Shown here: one piece after another, positions 26,986-35,301 of the stretch
Position numbering within the stretch: position 1 is the stretch's first letter
Layout: the number at the start of each line of letters is the position of its first letter
Source of the DNA: an uncultured Eubacterium sp.
GTDB taxonomy: Bacteria > Bacillota > Clostridia > Oscillospirales > CAG-272
Reading direction: 5' to 3'
DNA length: 64,000 nt
NCBI GenBank assembly: GCA_900544285.1
Contig: UQUT01000005.1
Span: 1 to 64,000 of the forward strand
The notes under the pieces: model-generated
The model's input: the letters and a program-made list of their open reading frames with translations, nothing else
Told to the model about the DNA's origin: nothing
The model's database searches: none
Program-made: the position numbers and the translations under genes

Positions 26986-27990
26986 ATGGAAGAAAGAAAA
27001 GCGAATGAGACCTCGCCCCTGCTTGAAAGATTTCTGCGCTATAAGCTCGTCATTCAGGGCAGATCAAAAACGACGGTCTTTGAATATCACCTCGATCTGT
27101 ATCTGTTTTTCAGATTTGTCATTGCGAGACGGAGCGGCATACCAACGGACAGCGAGGAATTTGAAAAGATAGATATCTCCTGCACAAACGAAGAATTTTC
27201 AAAGAGCATAAAGACGATAGATATTCTTGAATTCATGGCGTATCTTGCCTCGGAAAGGGGTTGCGGAGCGTCAGCCAGAAGCCGTAAACTCTCGGCAATA
27301 AAGGCATTTTTCAAATATCTGACCTCCGTTGAAAGAGTGATGGAGAAAAACCCCGCAGTCGATATAGAATCGCCGAAGATAAAAAGAGCCCTGCCGAAGT
27401 TTCTTTCCCTTGACGAAAGCGTTTCCCTTCTGGACAGCGTCTATGCGGACGAGGAGTCCAAAACGAAGGAAAGGGATTACTGCATACTGACCCTCTTTCT
27501 CAACTGCGGAATGCGACTTTCGGAGCTTGTCGGCATAAATCTGACGGATATCGACCCGCAGATGAGGTCGCTGCGCGTTGTGGGAAAGGGCAATAAGGAG
27601 CGCATTGTTTACTTAAATGACGCCTGCCGCACCGCCATAAGAGATTATATTCCCGTCCGCGGGCGTGACGGAAAGGAAATAAAGGATAAAAACGCGCTGT
27701 TTCTTTCGCGCCTGCATAAAAGAATAAGCGTAAAGACGGTGCAATGGCTTGTCTATAAATACCTCGGCGAAGCAGGACTTGAAAACAAGCATTATTCAAC
27801 CCATAAGCTACGTCATACGGCAGCAACGCTGATGTATCAGGAGGGCGGAGTCGACGTGCTCGCGCTGAAAGAAATTCTGGGTCACGAACAGCTCAATACC
27901 ACCCAGATATATACCCATATAAGCAACGCTTCGCTTGAAGAAGCCGTCAGCGCAAATCCGCTTGCAAAGATGAAAACGCCGAAAAAATAA
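26986..27990 (+). CDS. XerC/XerD-type tyrosine recombinase
   Basis: 334 residues. N-terminal SAM-like DNA-binding domain (residues 10-115), then the catalytic domain with all key residues: Arg in CGMRLSEL (about residue 182), Lys in VGKGNKER, HKLRHTAAT (His-x-x-Arg), His in LGHEQLNTTQIYTH and the nucleophile Tyr in the same segment. The size and lack of phage context fit chromosome dimer resolution, although a slightly longer N-terminus and insertion around residue 70 make exact XerC versus XerD assignment unsafe. AAAGGAG precedes the ATG. Confidence 0.9.
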   Translation: MEERKANETSPLLERFLRYKLVIQGRSKTTVFEYHLDLYLFFRFVIARRSGIPTDSEEFEKIDISCTNEEFSKSIKTIDILEFMAYLASERGCGASARSRKLSAIKAFFKYLTSVERVMEKNPAVDIESPKIKRALPKFLSLDESVSLLDSVYADEESKTKERDYCILTLFLNCGMRLSELVGINLTDIDPQMRSLRVVGKGNKERIVYLNDACRTAIRDYIPVRGRDGKEIKDKNALFLSRLHKRISVKTVQWLVYKYLGEAGLENKHYSTHKLRHTAATLMYQEGGVDVLALKEILGHEQLNTTQIYTHISNASLEEAVSANPLAKMKTPKK

Positions 27991-28045
27991 CCTGCCCGAT
28001 GTTTAAGGACAGGCATCCTGTGGCGCAGACTCAAAAACAAAGTGA

Positions 28046-28075
28046 CCGCGCCGCAGGCGCACCGCTTCTCTTCGA
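28046..28075 (+). repeat. dispersed 30-base repeat, copy 1
   Basis: Matches 35595-35624 at 28 of 30 positions in the same orientation. Both copies lie in intergenic DNA. The core contains GCGCCGCAGRCGCACCGC. Its role is unknown. Confidence 0.6.
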
Positions 28076-28197
28076 GTTGTCCGTTTTTATTATACAACTT
28101 TCCGCTTTTCAATTTTAACTCTTCACTTATGAATAACTCTCCTCCCGCATGGCGAAAATTCTGTTACATAGATTTTTGCTATCCGGGAGGAATTTTT

Positions 28198-29418
28198 ATG
28201 AAAAAATTATTTGTTGTTCTGTACGCGCTCTGCCTTGTTTTCTGCATTTCGCTGACAGCCTTTGCCGTCAGTCTTTCGCCGGGGCTTGATGCTATCCGTT
28301 CGTCGATGAAAATGGTCAAAACGAGCGTCGGAGAAAATTCCGTTTCGTTCACAGCCGCCGATTTTGAAAGCTTTCTCGGCGTGAAGCCCGAAAAAATCAA
28401 AATCGTTTCCCTACCGAGCGAAAAAGCGGGCAAGCTGATGTTCGGCGAAAAGGAGGTCTCGGCGGGAGACGAAATCGACATTTCGTCCGTTTCCGCCCTG
28501 CGGTTCGTCCCCGCGGCAAAGGAGGTTTCATCCGGATTTGAGTTTTCTGCGGGAAATGATGACGAAGCCTTCATCTGCTCCGTCAGCACCCTGCCCTCGC
28601 TAAACTTTGCGCCGACCGTAACCGACGGGGCGCTCTCCGTCGAAAAGGAAATTCCCTGTTTCGGAACTCTTTCTTCCGTTGACAAAGAAGGAGACGCCGT
28701 AACGTATTTTCTCACCTCCGAGCCGAAGCACGGCGAGCTGACCCTTGATAATATCACAGGCAAATTTGTCTATTCGCCGGACGAAAGTTTCAGCGGCAAG
28801 GATCGCTTCAGATTCGTTGCAAAGGATTATTACGGCAACATCTCCGGCGAGGCGGAAATCAAAATCACCGTCTCGAAAAACAGCATAAAATACAGCGATA
28901 TGGCGGGAAATGACGCATATACTGCGGCATCTGTTCTCGGTGGGAAGGAAATTCTTCTCGGAGAGACGATCGGCGGAGAAAAATATTTTTATCCCGAAAA
29001 AACCGTCACAAGGGGCGAATTTCTCGTTATGACAATGAGTGCCCTTGACCTCCCGACCGCAGAGGCCGCCGCAACAACCTTCGCCGATGACTCCGACATT
29101 TCCGCATATCAGAGAAAATATGTAACGGCGGCGGTGTCCGGAGGAATAATCTTCGGCGTTGATTATGAGGACGGCAAACGCTTTGACGGGAACGCCCCGA
29201 TAACCGCGCGTCAGGCGGCAACAATCGTTTCAAGGCTGATGTCAAAAACATCGCCTTCTCTTTCCGAATCGCTTCCCGTTGCGGCGTCCTGCGGCGACGA
29301 AGTGACAGACGAGGGGCTTGCGGCAATGGCGTCGCTCGGATATTTTTCGGGTATGAAAGCGGACGACACCATCACCCGCGCCGACGCGGCAAAGATAATT
29401 TATAAGATGATGAAATGA
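28198..29418 (+). CDS. secreted SLH-domain protein with cadherin-like/Big_9 domain
   Basis: 406 residues from the ATG at 28198 with GGGAGG upstream. A signal peptide (residues 1-23, ending TAFAVS) precedes a first beta-rich domain (about 30-140), then a tandem-95/cadherin-like domain (about 145-235; GDAVTYFLTSEPKHGELTL, FVYSPDESFSGKDRFRFVAKD), then two or three S-layer-homology repeats (TRGEFLVMTMSALDL, ITARQAATIVSRLM, ITRADAAKIIYKMM). SLH repeats bind pyruvylated secondary cell-wall polymer, so it is probably displayed on the surface. A bidirectional terminator follows. Confidence 0.88.
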   Translation: MKKLFVVLYALCLVFCISLTAFAVSLSPGLDAIRSSMKMVKTSVGENSVSFTAADFESFLGVKPEKIKIVSLPSEKAGKLMFGEKEVSAGDEIDISSVSALRFVPAAKEVSSGFEFSAGNDDEAFICSVSTLPSLNFAPTVTDGALSVEKEIPCFGTLSSVDKEGDAVTYFLTSEPKHGELTLDNITGKFVYSPDESFSGKDRFRFVAKDYYGNISGEAEIKITVSKNSIKYSDMAGNDAYTAASVLGGKEILLGETIGGEKYFYPEKTVTRGEFLVMTMSALDLPTAEAAATTFADDSDISAYQRKYVTAAVSGGIIFGVDYEDGKRFDGNAPITARQAATIVSRLMSKTSPSLSESLPVAASCGDEVTDEGLAAMASLGYFSGMKADDTITRADAAKIIYKMMK

Positions 29419-29419
29419 A

Positions 29420-29438
29420 TGCAAAAAGAAAAGCACCC
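29420..29438 (+). repeat. 19-base direct repeat, left copy
   Basis: TGCAAAAAGAAAAGCACCC, identical to 30645-30663. The pair brackets the AT-rich XRE/lipoprotein module, and each copy forms the left arm of a terminator hairpin. Confidence 0.7.
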
Positions 29439-29459
29439 AAATTGGTGCTTTTCTTTTTT
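29423..29459. terminator. bidirectional terminator between the SLH gene and the XRE gene
   Basis: Stem AAAAAGAAAAGCACC / GGTGCTTTTCTTTTT with a six-base loop. It ends the SLH gene on the plus strand and the XRE gene on the minus strand. Confidence 0.88.
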
Positions 29460-29670
29460 ATTTTTGGCTTTCAGTTATTTCTTCCCTGCCAAGTAAATAA
29501 TCCAATGACACGTGAAAATAGTCGGCAAATCGAATCAGCGTTTCATAATCCGCTTGTCGCTCCATATTTTCATATCTGGATATGGTATTCTGATTCATAT
29601 TCAATTCCGTCGCCAATCTCAACTGCGATATTTTTCGCTGTTTACGCAATTCTTTGAGCCGAAATTCCAT
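29458..29670 (-). CDS. XRE-family helix-turn-helix repressor
   Basis: 70 residues from the ATG at 29670; an in-frame TTG six codons upstream is a weaker choice. It consists of a single HTH_3/Cro-C1 domain: LRKQRKISQLRLATELNMNQNTISRYENMERQADYETL, then FADYFHVSLDYLLGRE, the typical end of the XRE domain. There is no second domain, so any signal would act through dimerisation or protein partners. The gene is divergent from a lipoprotein gene, and paired inverted repeats in the intergenic region overlap both promoters, which points to repression of both. Confidence 0.9.
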   Translation of the reverse strand: MEFRLKELRKQRKISQLRLATELNMNQNTISRYENMERQADYETLIRFADYFHVSLDYLLGREEITESQK

Positions 29671-29706
29671 AAAACTTTCTGTCTCCAAAATAATTTTTTA
29701 ACCCTC

Positions 29707-29735
29707 TTGACAAAATTATACCAAAGCGGTATAAT
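29707..29735 (+). promoter_or_regulatory. consensus promoter of the lipoprotein gene
   Basis: TTGACA (29707-29712), 17-base spacer, TATAAT (29730-29735): a perfect sigma-A promoter. On the other strand TATAAT (29720-29715) with a TGG extension may drive the XRE gene. Confidence 0.85.
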
Positions 29736-29756
29736 CAAAATATCCCATTTTGGTAT
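29718..29756. promoter_or_regulatory. two candidate XRE operators
   Basis: Operator 1, ATACCAAAGCGGTAT (29718-29732), is a 5-base inverted repeat lying across the spacer and -10 box. Operator 2, ATCCCATTTTGGTAT (29742-29756), has one changed base in the left half and covers the expected transcription start. Their centres are 24 bases apart. Confidence 0.6.
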
Positions 29757-29906
29757 ATATGCGGCGGTATGATATTTTTAAGATGCGAAAAAACTTTTGA
29801 ACAAAATGTCAGTATGCCTACAATGTCGCAATCTGTACGAAAGCAAAACACTAGCAAGAAAATGTTCATTTTGTTTCAAAGACGATTAAAAGAAAGGACT
29901 TATGAA

Positions 29907-30530
29907 ATGAAAAAAATATCTTTATTGGCGATTTTATTGGCTATTGTAGTATTATTTGCAGCGTGCGGGACAACTGCTCAAAATTCAGTTGCAGAAACAG
30001 AACTCAAGCTATATAAGACTTTGAACACAATATACTCTGCCGAAGCACTCAATATGCAATATATTCTCCGTGCGTGGGAGTTCACCAATAGTTATAGCAA
30101 CAGCTCGTACTATGACGATTATGAATATTGGAAAGCATACGCAAAAGAATTATCAATGAGCAAAAACGATATAAAGGAAGGCATACGCTTAATACTGCCA
30201 AATGCAAAAGTTGATAGCTTTGATGATAAAACTTTGTCGCAGTGTCTCAGAGTTCTTGATTGTGCAATCACAGTTGCGGCAAATAAAATAAACAAAGGCA
30301 CATCAGAAACGATTACTTCTCTTATGACAGATGCCAAAACATATCTAAAAGAAATCAAGGGTAAATCCGAAGCTTATGAAACCTTTCAAGATTATTACAT
30401 AATGATATGCGAAATGAACGATTGGACGACATCTCCGAGCGGCACATATGTAAGCTCATCGGCGAAATTTTCAGGGTATAATAATAAGGCTTCGGCATAT
30501 CAACGGGAGCTCCAGTTCATCGTAGAATGA
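29907..30530 (+). CDS. lipoprotein of unknown function
   Basis: 207 residues from the ATG at 29907 with AAAGGA upstream. Signal peptide with lipobox LFAAC (about residue 20). The mature part is mostly helical and charged with many Tyr and Asn; a helical bundle is likely. The codon use is clearly AT-richer than the neighbouring genes, which together with the flanking direct repeats suggests recent acquisition. The leader is about 165 bases and the promoter appears to be under the control of the divergent XRE repressor. The family is not recognised. Confidence 0.75.
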   Translation: MKKISLLAILLAIVVLFAACGTTAQNSVAETELKLYKTLNTIYSAEALNMQYILRAWEFTNSYSNSSYYDDYEYWKAYAKELSMSKNDIKEGIRLILPNAKVDSFDDKTLSQCLRVLDCAITVAANKINKGTSETITSLMTDAKTYLKEIKGKSEAYETFQDYYIMICEMNDWTTSPSGTYVSSSAKFSGYNNKASAYQRELQFIVE

Positions 30531-30644
30531 ACCGCTTTATAAACACCTCAAAGCAAAAATTCATACGAAAACATTCTACGCATCCATATATACCATACAG
30601 TACAGTCAAATACGCCCGATGAGAATCGATTCCCCCTTTATGAT

Positions 30645-30663
30645 TGCAAAAAGAAAAGCACCC
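30645..30663 (+). repeat. 19-base direct repeat, right copy
   Basis: Identical to 29420-29438 and located in the terminator just after the ssrA 3' end. Confidence 0.7.
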
Positions 30664-30677
30664 CTTTTGGGTGCTTT
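30648..30677 (-). terminator. terminator of ssrA
   Basis: Stem AAAGCACCC / GGGTGCTTT, followed on the minus strand by TTCTTTTT. It starts 7 bases after the tmRNA CCA end. Confidence 0.88.
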
Positions 30678-30683
30678 CCTTTT

Positions 30684-31036
30684 TGGTGGACCCGAGGAGA
30701 ATCGAACTCCTGTCCGAAAAACGATCCGCGGGGCTTTCTCCGAGCGCATTCCGTCTTTTGAAATTCCCTCCTCACAGCGCCGGCAGACAGGCTCTGTGTT
30801 TCGGTAGCTTTTTAATGCGTGACGGCGTCAAAAACTAAAAAGCCGTTCACGTTCATCGCTGTGTTATGCCCAAACCGAAGCCGCGATACTCATCGGCAGG
30901 ACACCCGCGCCCTTAGGCAGCGAGAGCTAATTTATTATTGTTAGCGTTTAATTTTAGGTTGCACAGTTTTTGGGAGCTTGTGCGGCTCCGCTCGCTTACC
31001 CTGTTTCATATTCCCCGTCGAAACCTTTACGGGCCC
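30684..31036 (-). ncRNA. ssrA: transfer-messenger RNA (tmRNA)
   Basis: 353 nucleotides. The tRNA-like part is complete: a 5' GGGCCCG pairs with CGGGTCC before a genome-encoded A-CCA, the T arm reads GGAGTTCGATTCTCC, and the 5' side contains the typical GGTTTCGACGGGGAATATGA segment. The resume codon and tag are at 30945-30913 and encode ANNNKLALAA followed by TAA, a tag close to the AANDENYALAA type in its LALAA end. tmRNA with SmpB rescues stalled ribosomes and marks the peptide for degradation. Only 4 bases separate its 5' end from the smpB stop codon, so it is probably processed from a common transcript. Confidence 0.97.
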
Positions 31037-31040
31037 TTGA

Positions 31041-31511
31041 TTATTTTGTTCTTTGCCGTTCAAAGCGGTCGACGTAGCGCGCCTCCGCCTTTTTGGCTTC
31101 GGTTTCGCGCTTGTCATAGAGCTTTTTGCCCTTGCAAAGCCCGATCTCCGCCTTTACGTTCCTTCCGGAAAAGTAAAGCGAAAGCGGAACAAGCGTCAAC
31201 CCTTCCTGACCGATCTTCGCAAGCAACCGGATGATCTCCTTCTTATGCATCAGCAGTTTTCTGTCTCGCATAGGATCTCGATTGAAAATGTTTCCCTTTT
31301 CATAAGGACTGATATGGACGCCCGTCATAAAAAGCTCGCCCTTTTCAATATAACAATACGAATCTTTAAGGTTTACCGCGCCCAGCCGCAGGCTCTTTAC
31401 CTCCGTACCGAGAAGCTCAATCCCCGCCTCATATGTGTCAAGGACAAAATAGTCGTGGCGGGCTTTTTTGTTCTGCGCTATTATTTTATGAGCATAATTT
31501 TCGCCTGCCAT
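31041..31511 (-). CDS. smpB: SsrA-binding protein SmpB
   Basis: 156 residues, the usual size. SmpB binds the tRNA-like end of tmRNA and delivers it to stalled ribosomes. Recognisable blocks: NKKARHDYFVLDTYEAGIELLGTEVKSLR, NLKDSYCYI, HISPYEKGN, and the basic C-terminal tail KLYDKRETEAKK that reaches the decoding site. Its own promoter lies at 31571-31543 and ssrA follows directly. Confidence 0.97.
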   Translation of the reverse strand: MAGENYAHKIIAQNKKARHDYFVLDTYEAGIELLGTEVKSLRLGAVNLKDSYCYIEKGELFMTGVHISPYEKGNIFNRDPMRDRKLLMHKKEIIRLLAKIGQEGLTLVPLSLYFSGRNVKAEIGLCKGKKLYDKRETEAKKAEARYVDRFERQRTK

Positions 31512-31542
31512 AACATTTTCTCCTTTCCTTTTTGTGCTTCAT

Positions 31543-31571
31543 ATTTTATCACATCGAAGAGGGCTTGTCAA
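31543..31571 (-). promoter_or_regulatory. promoter of smpB-ssrA
   Basis: On the minus strand TTGACA (31571-31566), 17-base spacer, TAAAAT (31548-31543). Confidence 0.75.
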
Positions 31572-31604
31572 GCGCAAACCAATCGACGTTTTTTGCCGAT
31601 TTTT

Positions 31605-32420
31605 TCAGCTCTTGCCCTTGTTTTTCGGGCTTATCTGCGAAAACAGTGTGCGGAAGAACGAATCGATTTTGTCATCAATTGTTGTCGGCTTTTCGCTTTG
31701 AGTCGGTTTTTTCTCTGCTTTTTCAGTTGACTTGCCGCTCGCGGCTGTCATTTCAGCGGTCAGCTTTCTTATCTGCTCGCAATAATCCTCCGCCGCCGAA
31801 CTGTACATTTTCTTTATCTTGCCCTCCTCCGCTCCCGCGCGGACTCTGGCATCGTTTATAATCGCGTCCGCTTTTTCGCTCGCGACGGAGACCATCTCTG
31901 CGGCTTTTTCCTCGGCTGTCGAAATTATTCTTCCCGCCTCTTCTCCTGCATGACGGAGCAACTCCTCCGTTTTATTGCGGATTTTTTCCGCAACCTCCTC
32001 GGAAAGCTCTTCCCCGCTCTCGCGGCTTTCGTACCCGGCAATGCGGTCTGCCATGCCCGCGAGTGCGGCTTTCAGCTCCTCTTCGCGTTTTTCCGCGGCA
32101 TAAAGACGGCAGGCAAGCTCATCAAGCATTTGCGAAAGTTCTTTTCCGTGCTCCTCTGCGGCAACTTTTCCGTCATTTGCGAGGGACGCGGCGTTTTCGG
32201 AGGAATACGCCTCGCATGCAAGCTCGTCCAGCATGCGCGTAAGCTCGTCTATGCGGCTTTTCGCCTCCGAGACCTTGCGCTTTTCGCTTTCGATGTCGCT
32301 CTTCAGTTCTTCCTCTCTGCGCGCAAAATCAATACTTATCTGTTCTATATATTTGTTTACGTCCTTTTTTGAGTAACCGCCCATTGCGCCTCTGAATTTG
32401 ACCATTTTCACGTCGCTCAT
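31605..32420 (-). CDS. DivIVA-domain coiled-coil protein
   Basis: 271 residues. The N-terminus KFRGAMGGYSKKDVNKYIEQIS resembles the DivIVA/GpsB membrane-binding start, although it is degenerate (Gly-Gly where a hydrophobic Tyr-Asp pair is usual). Long heptad-type coiled coils cover about residues 30-120 and 135-205, with two copies of a LDELAC segment (about residues 63 and 98). The last 50 residues are Lys/Ser/Thr rich and end in a short hydrophobic helix (IDSFFRTLFSQI). A role in cell-pole or division-site scaffolding is the likely reading. The gene has its own promoter and a GGAGG site. Confidence 0.75.
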   Translation of the reverse strand: MSDVKMVKFRGAMGGYSKKDVNKYIEQISIDFARREEELKSDIESEKRKVSEAKSRIDELTRMLDELACEAYSSENAASLANDGKVAAEEHGKELSQMLDELACRLYAAEKREEELKAALAGMADRIAGYESRESGEELSEEVAEKIRNKTEELLRHAGEEAGRIISTAEEKAAEMVSVASEKADAIINDARVRAGAEEGKIKKMYSSAAEDYCEQIRKLTAEMTAASGKSTEKAEKKPTQSEKPTTIDDKIDSFFRTLFSQISPKNKGKS

Positions 32421-32451
32421 AAAAACCTCCGAAAAGCTGTTCTTTCATTTC

Positions 32452-32481
32452 ATTATATCATCATCCGACCCCGATTGTAAA
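32452..32481 (-). promoter_or_regulatory. promoter of the DivIVA-like gene
   Basis: On the minus strand TTTACA (32481-32476), 18-base spacer, TATAAT (32457-32452). Confidence 0.7.
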
Positions 32482-32508
32482 TATAAACCGCAAAATTGTT
32501 AAAAACTC

Positions 32509-32537
32509 TTTACATAAAATCGCTTTTGGGCTATAAT
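32509..32537 (+). promoter_or_regulatory. promoter of the SGNH esterase/FkbM pair
   Basis: TTTACA (32509-32514), 17-base spacer, TATAAT (32532-32537). Confidence 0.75.
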
Positions 32538-32575
32538 TAGCCCGTAACAAAACTCAAAAAGAGAGGTTATTTTTT

Positions 32576-33229
32576 ATGGAAAAACAGGTTATCCGCGTTA
32601 TGTTCACGGGCGACAGCATTACAGACTGTCAGAGGGCGCGTCCCGTCGGCGACGGAGTCGGCACGCTCGGCAACAGCTATGTCGGCAATCTTTTCTGTAT
32701 GACTTGGGCTGAAAACCCGGAGTGCAGGGCTCGTTTTATGAATTCCGCAACCTCCGGCGATACGAGCCGTCAGCTCCTTGCCCGCTTTGATGACGAAGTT
32801 CTTGCGTACAACCCCGATTATCTTTTCATAATGATCGGCGTAAACGACGCCTGGCGAATTGCGGAGCTCCCCGTAAACACGGAGGTGCATATTTCCTCCG
32901 AGGAAACCGCCGCAAATATGGAGAAAATGATCTTAAAAGCCCGCGAAAAGGGCGCAGAGCCGATAATCCTTTCGCCGTTCTTTATGGATCTTGACAAAAA
33001 TGAATTCATGCGCTATCACGTCGACGAGATAAACGCTCTTTATAAAAAGCTCGCGGAAAAATATTCCGTCGGATATATTGATATTCAGTCCGCGATAGAC
33101 GGTTGGATTTCCAAAGCAAGCTCGTATATCCTTTCAAGCGACCGCGTTCACCCGAAGGCAATCGGCGTTTCGCTCATAGCAAGAACGATCTTCGAGCATC
33201 CTGTCTTCCGCGGAGTTATTGACAGATGA
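32576..33229 (+). CDS. SGNH/GDSL-family esterase, intracellular
   Basis: 217 residues without signal peptide. All four SGNH blocks are present: FTGDSITD (nucleophile Ser, about residue 13), the Gly in ATSGDTSRQLL, Asn in IGVNDAW, and Asp-x-x-His in SSDRVHPKAIG near the C-terminus. This family deacetylates sugars or lipids; similarity in layout is to rhamnogalacturonan and acetylxylan esterases, so an intracellular carbohydrate deacetylase is plausible. It overlaps the next gene in ATGA. Confidence 0.88.
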   Translation: MEKQVIRVMFTGDSITDCQRARPVGDGVGTLGNSYVGNLFCMTWAENPECRARFMNSATSGDTSRQLLARFDDEVLAYNPDYLFIMIGVNDAWRIAELPVNTEVHISSEETAANMEKMILKAREKGAEPIILSPFFMDLDKNEFMRYHVDEINALYKKLAEKYSVGYIDIQSAIDGWISKASSYILSSDRVHPKAIGVSLIARTIFEHPVFRGVIDR

Positions 33230-34317
33230 CAAGAACCGTTTTCGGTGAAGAAGAGCTCTGGTCGGCTCTTGCAGACACCTCCTCGCCCATTCTTCTCTAC
33301 GGCACGGGCGACGGAGCGGACAAAATCCTCTCCGTTATGGAGAAAAAAGGACTGCGGGCAAGCGGATTTTTCGCCTCGGACGGCTTTGTACGCGACAGAT
33401 ATTTTCGCGGCGAGCACGTTATGTCCCTCTCTGAAGCGGAAGAAAAATTCGGCGATTTTACGGTCATCGTTGCGTTCGGCTCCTCGCGCGATGACGTGAT
33501 TGAAAACGTAAAGCGTATTGCTTCCCGTCACCGCCTGTTCATCGCGGACGTTCCCGTTTGCGGTGGCGAGATTTTTGATGCGGATTTCTATGAAAATCAT
33601 CTTTTTGAAATCAACGAGGCGCGCGGGCTTTTTTCGGACGATGAGTCGAAAAGGGTTTATGACAGTATCATAAAATTCCGTCTTTCGGGCAAGCCGGAAT
33701 ATCTTTGGGACTGCTCTTGCAATGAAGAGGAGACGTTTTCGCTCCTTTCCGGCGGCTACGGCGCATACGTCGACCTCGGCGCATACACGGGAGACACCGT
33801 CAAAAAGGCAATATCGCTTTGTCCGTCGATTAAAAAGGTCTGCGCCTTCGAGCCGGCAAAAAAGCCTTTTGAAAAGCTGTCAGCTTTCTGTTCCGGCACG
33901 GAAAACGTCGATTTTTCTCTCATAAACGCCTGCGCCCGGGACAAAACGGAGTCAATCGTCATCGCCGACGGCGGCGGCAGAGGGACGCACATTTCATCGG
34001 ACAGCTCGCTTTCCGGCGCGAAAAGCCGCACGGTTGACTGCGTCTCCCCCGATGAAGCCTGCAATTTTTCCGGCGAAAAGCTGCTGATAAAATATGACGT
34101 TGAGGGTGCGGAGCGGCAGGCTCTCCTCGGCTCGCTTTCCCTTATAAAAAACAATGACACCGAGCTTGCGGTGTCACTGTATCACAGAAGCGGTGATATT
34201 TTTTCGCTTGCTGCACTTGTTCATCAAATTCTTCCCGAAAGGGCGCTTTATCTGCGACGTCTGAAAGGCTTTCCCGCATGGGACATAAACCTTTTCGCTT
34301 CAAAAAAGCTCATATAG
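33226..34317 (+). CDS. FkbM-family methyltransferase
   Basis: 363 residues. The N-terminal ~120 residues form a Rossmann-like module (PILLYGTGDGADKI, VIVAFGSSRDDVI) like those in sugar-modifying FkbM proteins; the C-terminal half is an FkbM methyltransferase with VDLGAYTGDTVKK (SAM motif I, about residue 180), CAFEP, and LLIKYDVEGAERQAL, LYHR. FkbM enzymes O-methylate sugars or antibiotics. Translational coupling to the esterase suggests a joint role in modifying a glycan. Its 3' end overlaps the convergent manA gene by 8 bases. Confidence 0.85.
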   Translation: MTRTVFGEEELWSALADTSSPILLYGTGDGADKILSVMEKKGLRASGFFASDGFVRDRYFRGEHVMSLSEAEEKFGDFTVIVAFGSSRDDVIENVKRIASRHRLFIADVPVCGGEIFDADFYENHLFEINEARGLFSDDESKRVYDSIIKFRLSGKPEYLWDCSCNEEETFSLLSGGYGAYVDLGAYTGDTVKKAISLCPSIKKVCAFEPAKKPFEKLSAFCSGTENVDFSLINACARDKTESIVIADGGGRGTHISSDSSLSGAKSRTVDCVSPDEACNFSGEKLLIKYDVEGAERQALLGSLSLIKNNDTELAVSLYHRSGDIFSLAALVHQILPERALYLRRLKGFPAWDINLFASKKLI

Positions 34318-35236
34318 ACGAAACCAGAACGGTTGCGTTGCCGGAAAGAGTAACTTTTCCGGAGGCGGCGGCGACAAAAACGCTTCCGCCTTTTTTCGCG
34401 CTTATTATTTCGTTTCCGCAGGAAATTATGCAGTCTCCCGTCGCAACGAGCAGGTGAAGAAAACTGTCATCTCCCGCAAAAACCTCAGCCTCGCCCGCGA
34501 CCTTCTTTTCGCGGACGGAAAAATACTTGCAGGACGCGATAACCTCGCCTTCGTGCTTTGCCTTGACGGCAGACGGGTCGAACCGCTCGATAACGTCAAG
34601 TGCCGGCTCGATATGAAGCTGGCGGAGCGAGCCGTCCGGCTGGCGGCGGTTATAGTCGTAAACGCGATACGTCACGTTTGAATTCTGCTGTATTTCGGCT
34701 ATGAAAATTCCCGCGCCGATAGCGTGTACAAGTCCGGACGGGATAAAATACGTTTCCCCCGCCTTCACCTCAACATAGTTCATGAGGCTTTCAAGCGTGC
34801 CGTCGGCAATGGCTTTTTTCAGCGTTTCTCTTGTGTATTTTTCTTTCATTCCGTATATAAGCCTTGCGCCGGGTGCGGCGTCGACTATATACCACATTTC
34901 CGTTTTTCCCATATCGTCCGTATGCTCTGCGGCATATTCGTCGTCCGGATGGACCTGAATTGAAAGGTCCGCCTCCGCGTCTATCAGCTTTATGAGCAGC
35001 GGAAAGCGGTCGCCCTTATAATTTTTTCCGAGAGCCGACGGATTTTCGCGCACGAATTCCGAAAGCAGTCTCCCGTCATATTCCCCGCCGATTATCGTAT
35101 TATCGCCGTCGGGACGGCACGTCAGCTCCCATGCCTCCGCGATTTTCTCTCCCGATTCGCCCATTCCGTAGTCACGGGAAAGTCGTTCTCCGCCCCAGAT
35201 TATATGCTTTGTTACAGGCTTCAGTTCAAACATCAT
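34310..35236 (-). CDS. manA: mannose-6-phosphate isomerase, class I
   Basis: 308 residues from the ATG at 35236, preferred because GGAGG is about 9 bases upstream; an ATG at 35245 would touch that site. It interconverts mannose-6-phosphate and fructose-6-phosphate. The zinc site is present: QVHPDDEYA (Gln, His), the Glu in KTEMWY, and HAIGAG for the last His. The catalytic-site segment YRVYDYNR is also present. It is a typical short Firmicutes type I isomerase. Confidence 0.93.
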   Translation of the reverse strand: MMFELKPVTKHIIWGGERLSRDYGMGESGEKIAEAWELTCRPDGDNTIIGGEYDGRLLSEFVRENPSALGKNYKGDRFPLLIKLIDAEADLSIQVHPDDEYAAEHTDDMGKTEMWYIVDAAPGARLIYGMKEKYTRETLKKAIADGTLESLMNYVEVKAGETYFIPSGLVHAIGAGIFIAEIQQNSNVTYRVYDYNRRQPDGSLRQLHIEPALDVIERFDPSAVKAKHEGEVIASCKYFSVREKKVAGEAEVFAGDDSFLHLLVATGDCIISCGNEIISAKKGGSVFVAAASGKVTLSGNATVLVSSI

Positions 35237-35301
35237 TTCTTTCATTCCTCCGACTGATTGCTTTTCATAAGCATCATATCACAACGCTCCCCTTTTTTCA
35301 A

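Noticed and set aside
26986..27990. Phage or integron integrase
   Set aside because: No phage genes, attachment repeats or cassettes adjoin it; size and motifs fit a Xer-type recombinase.
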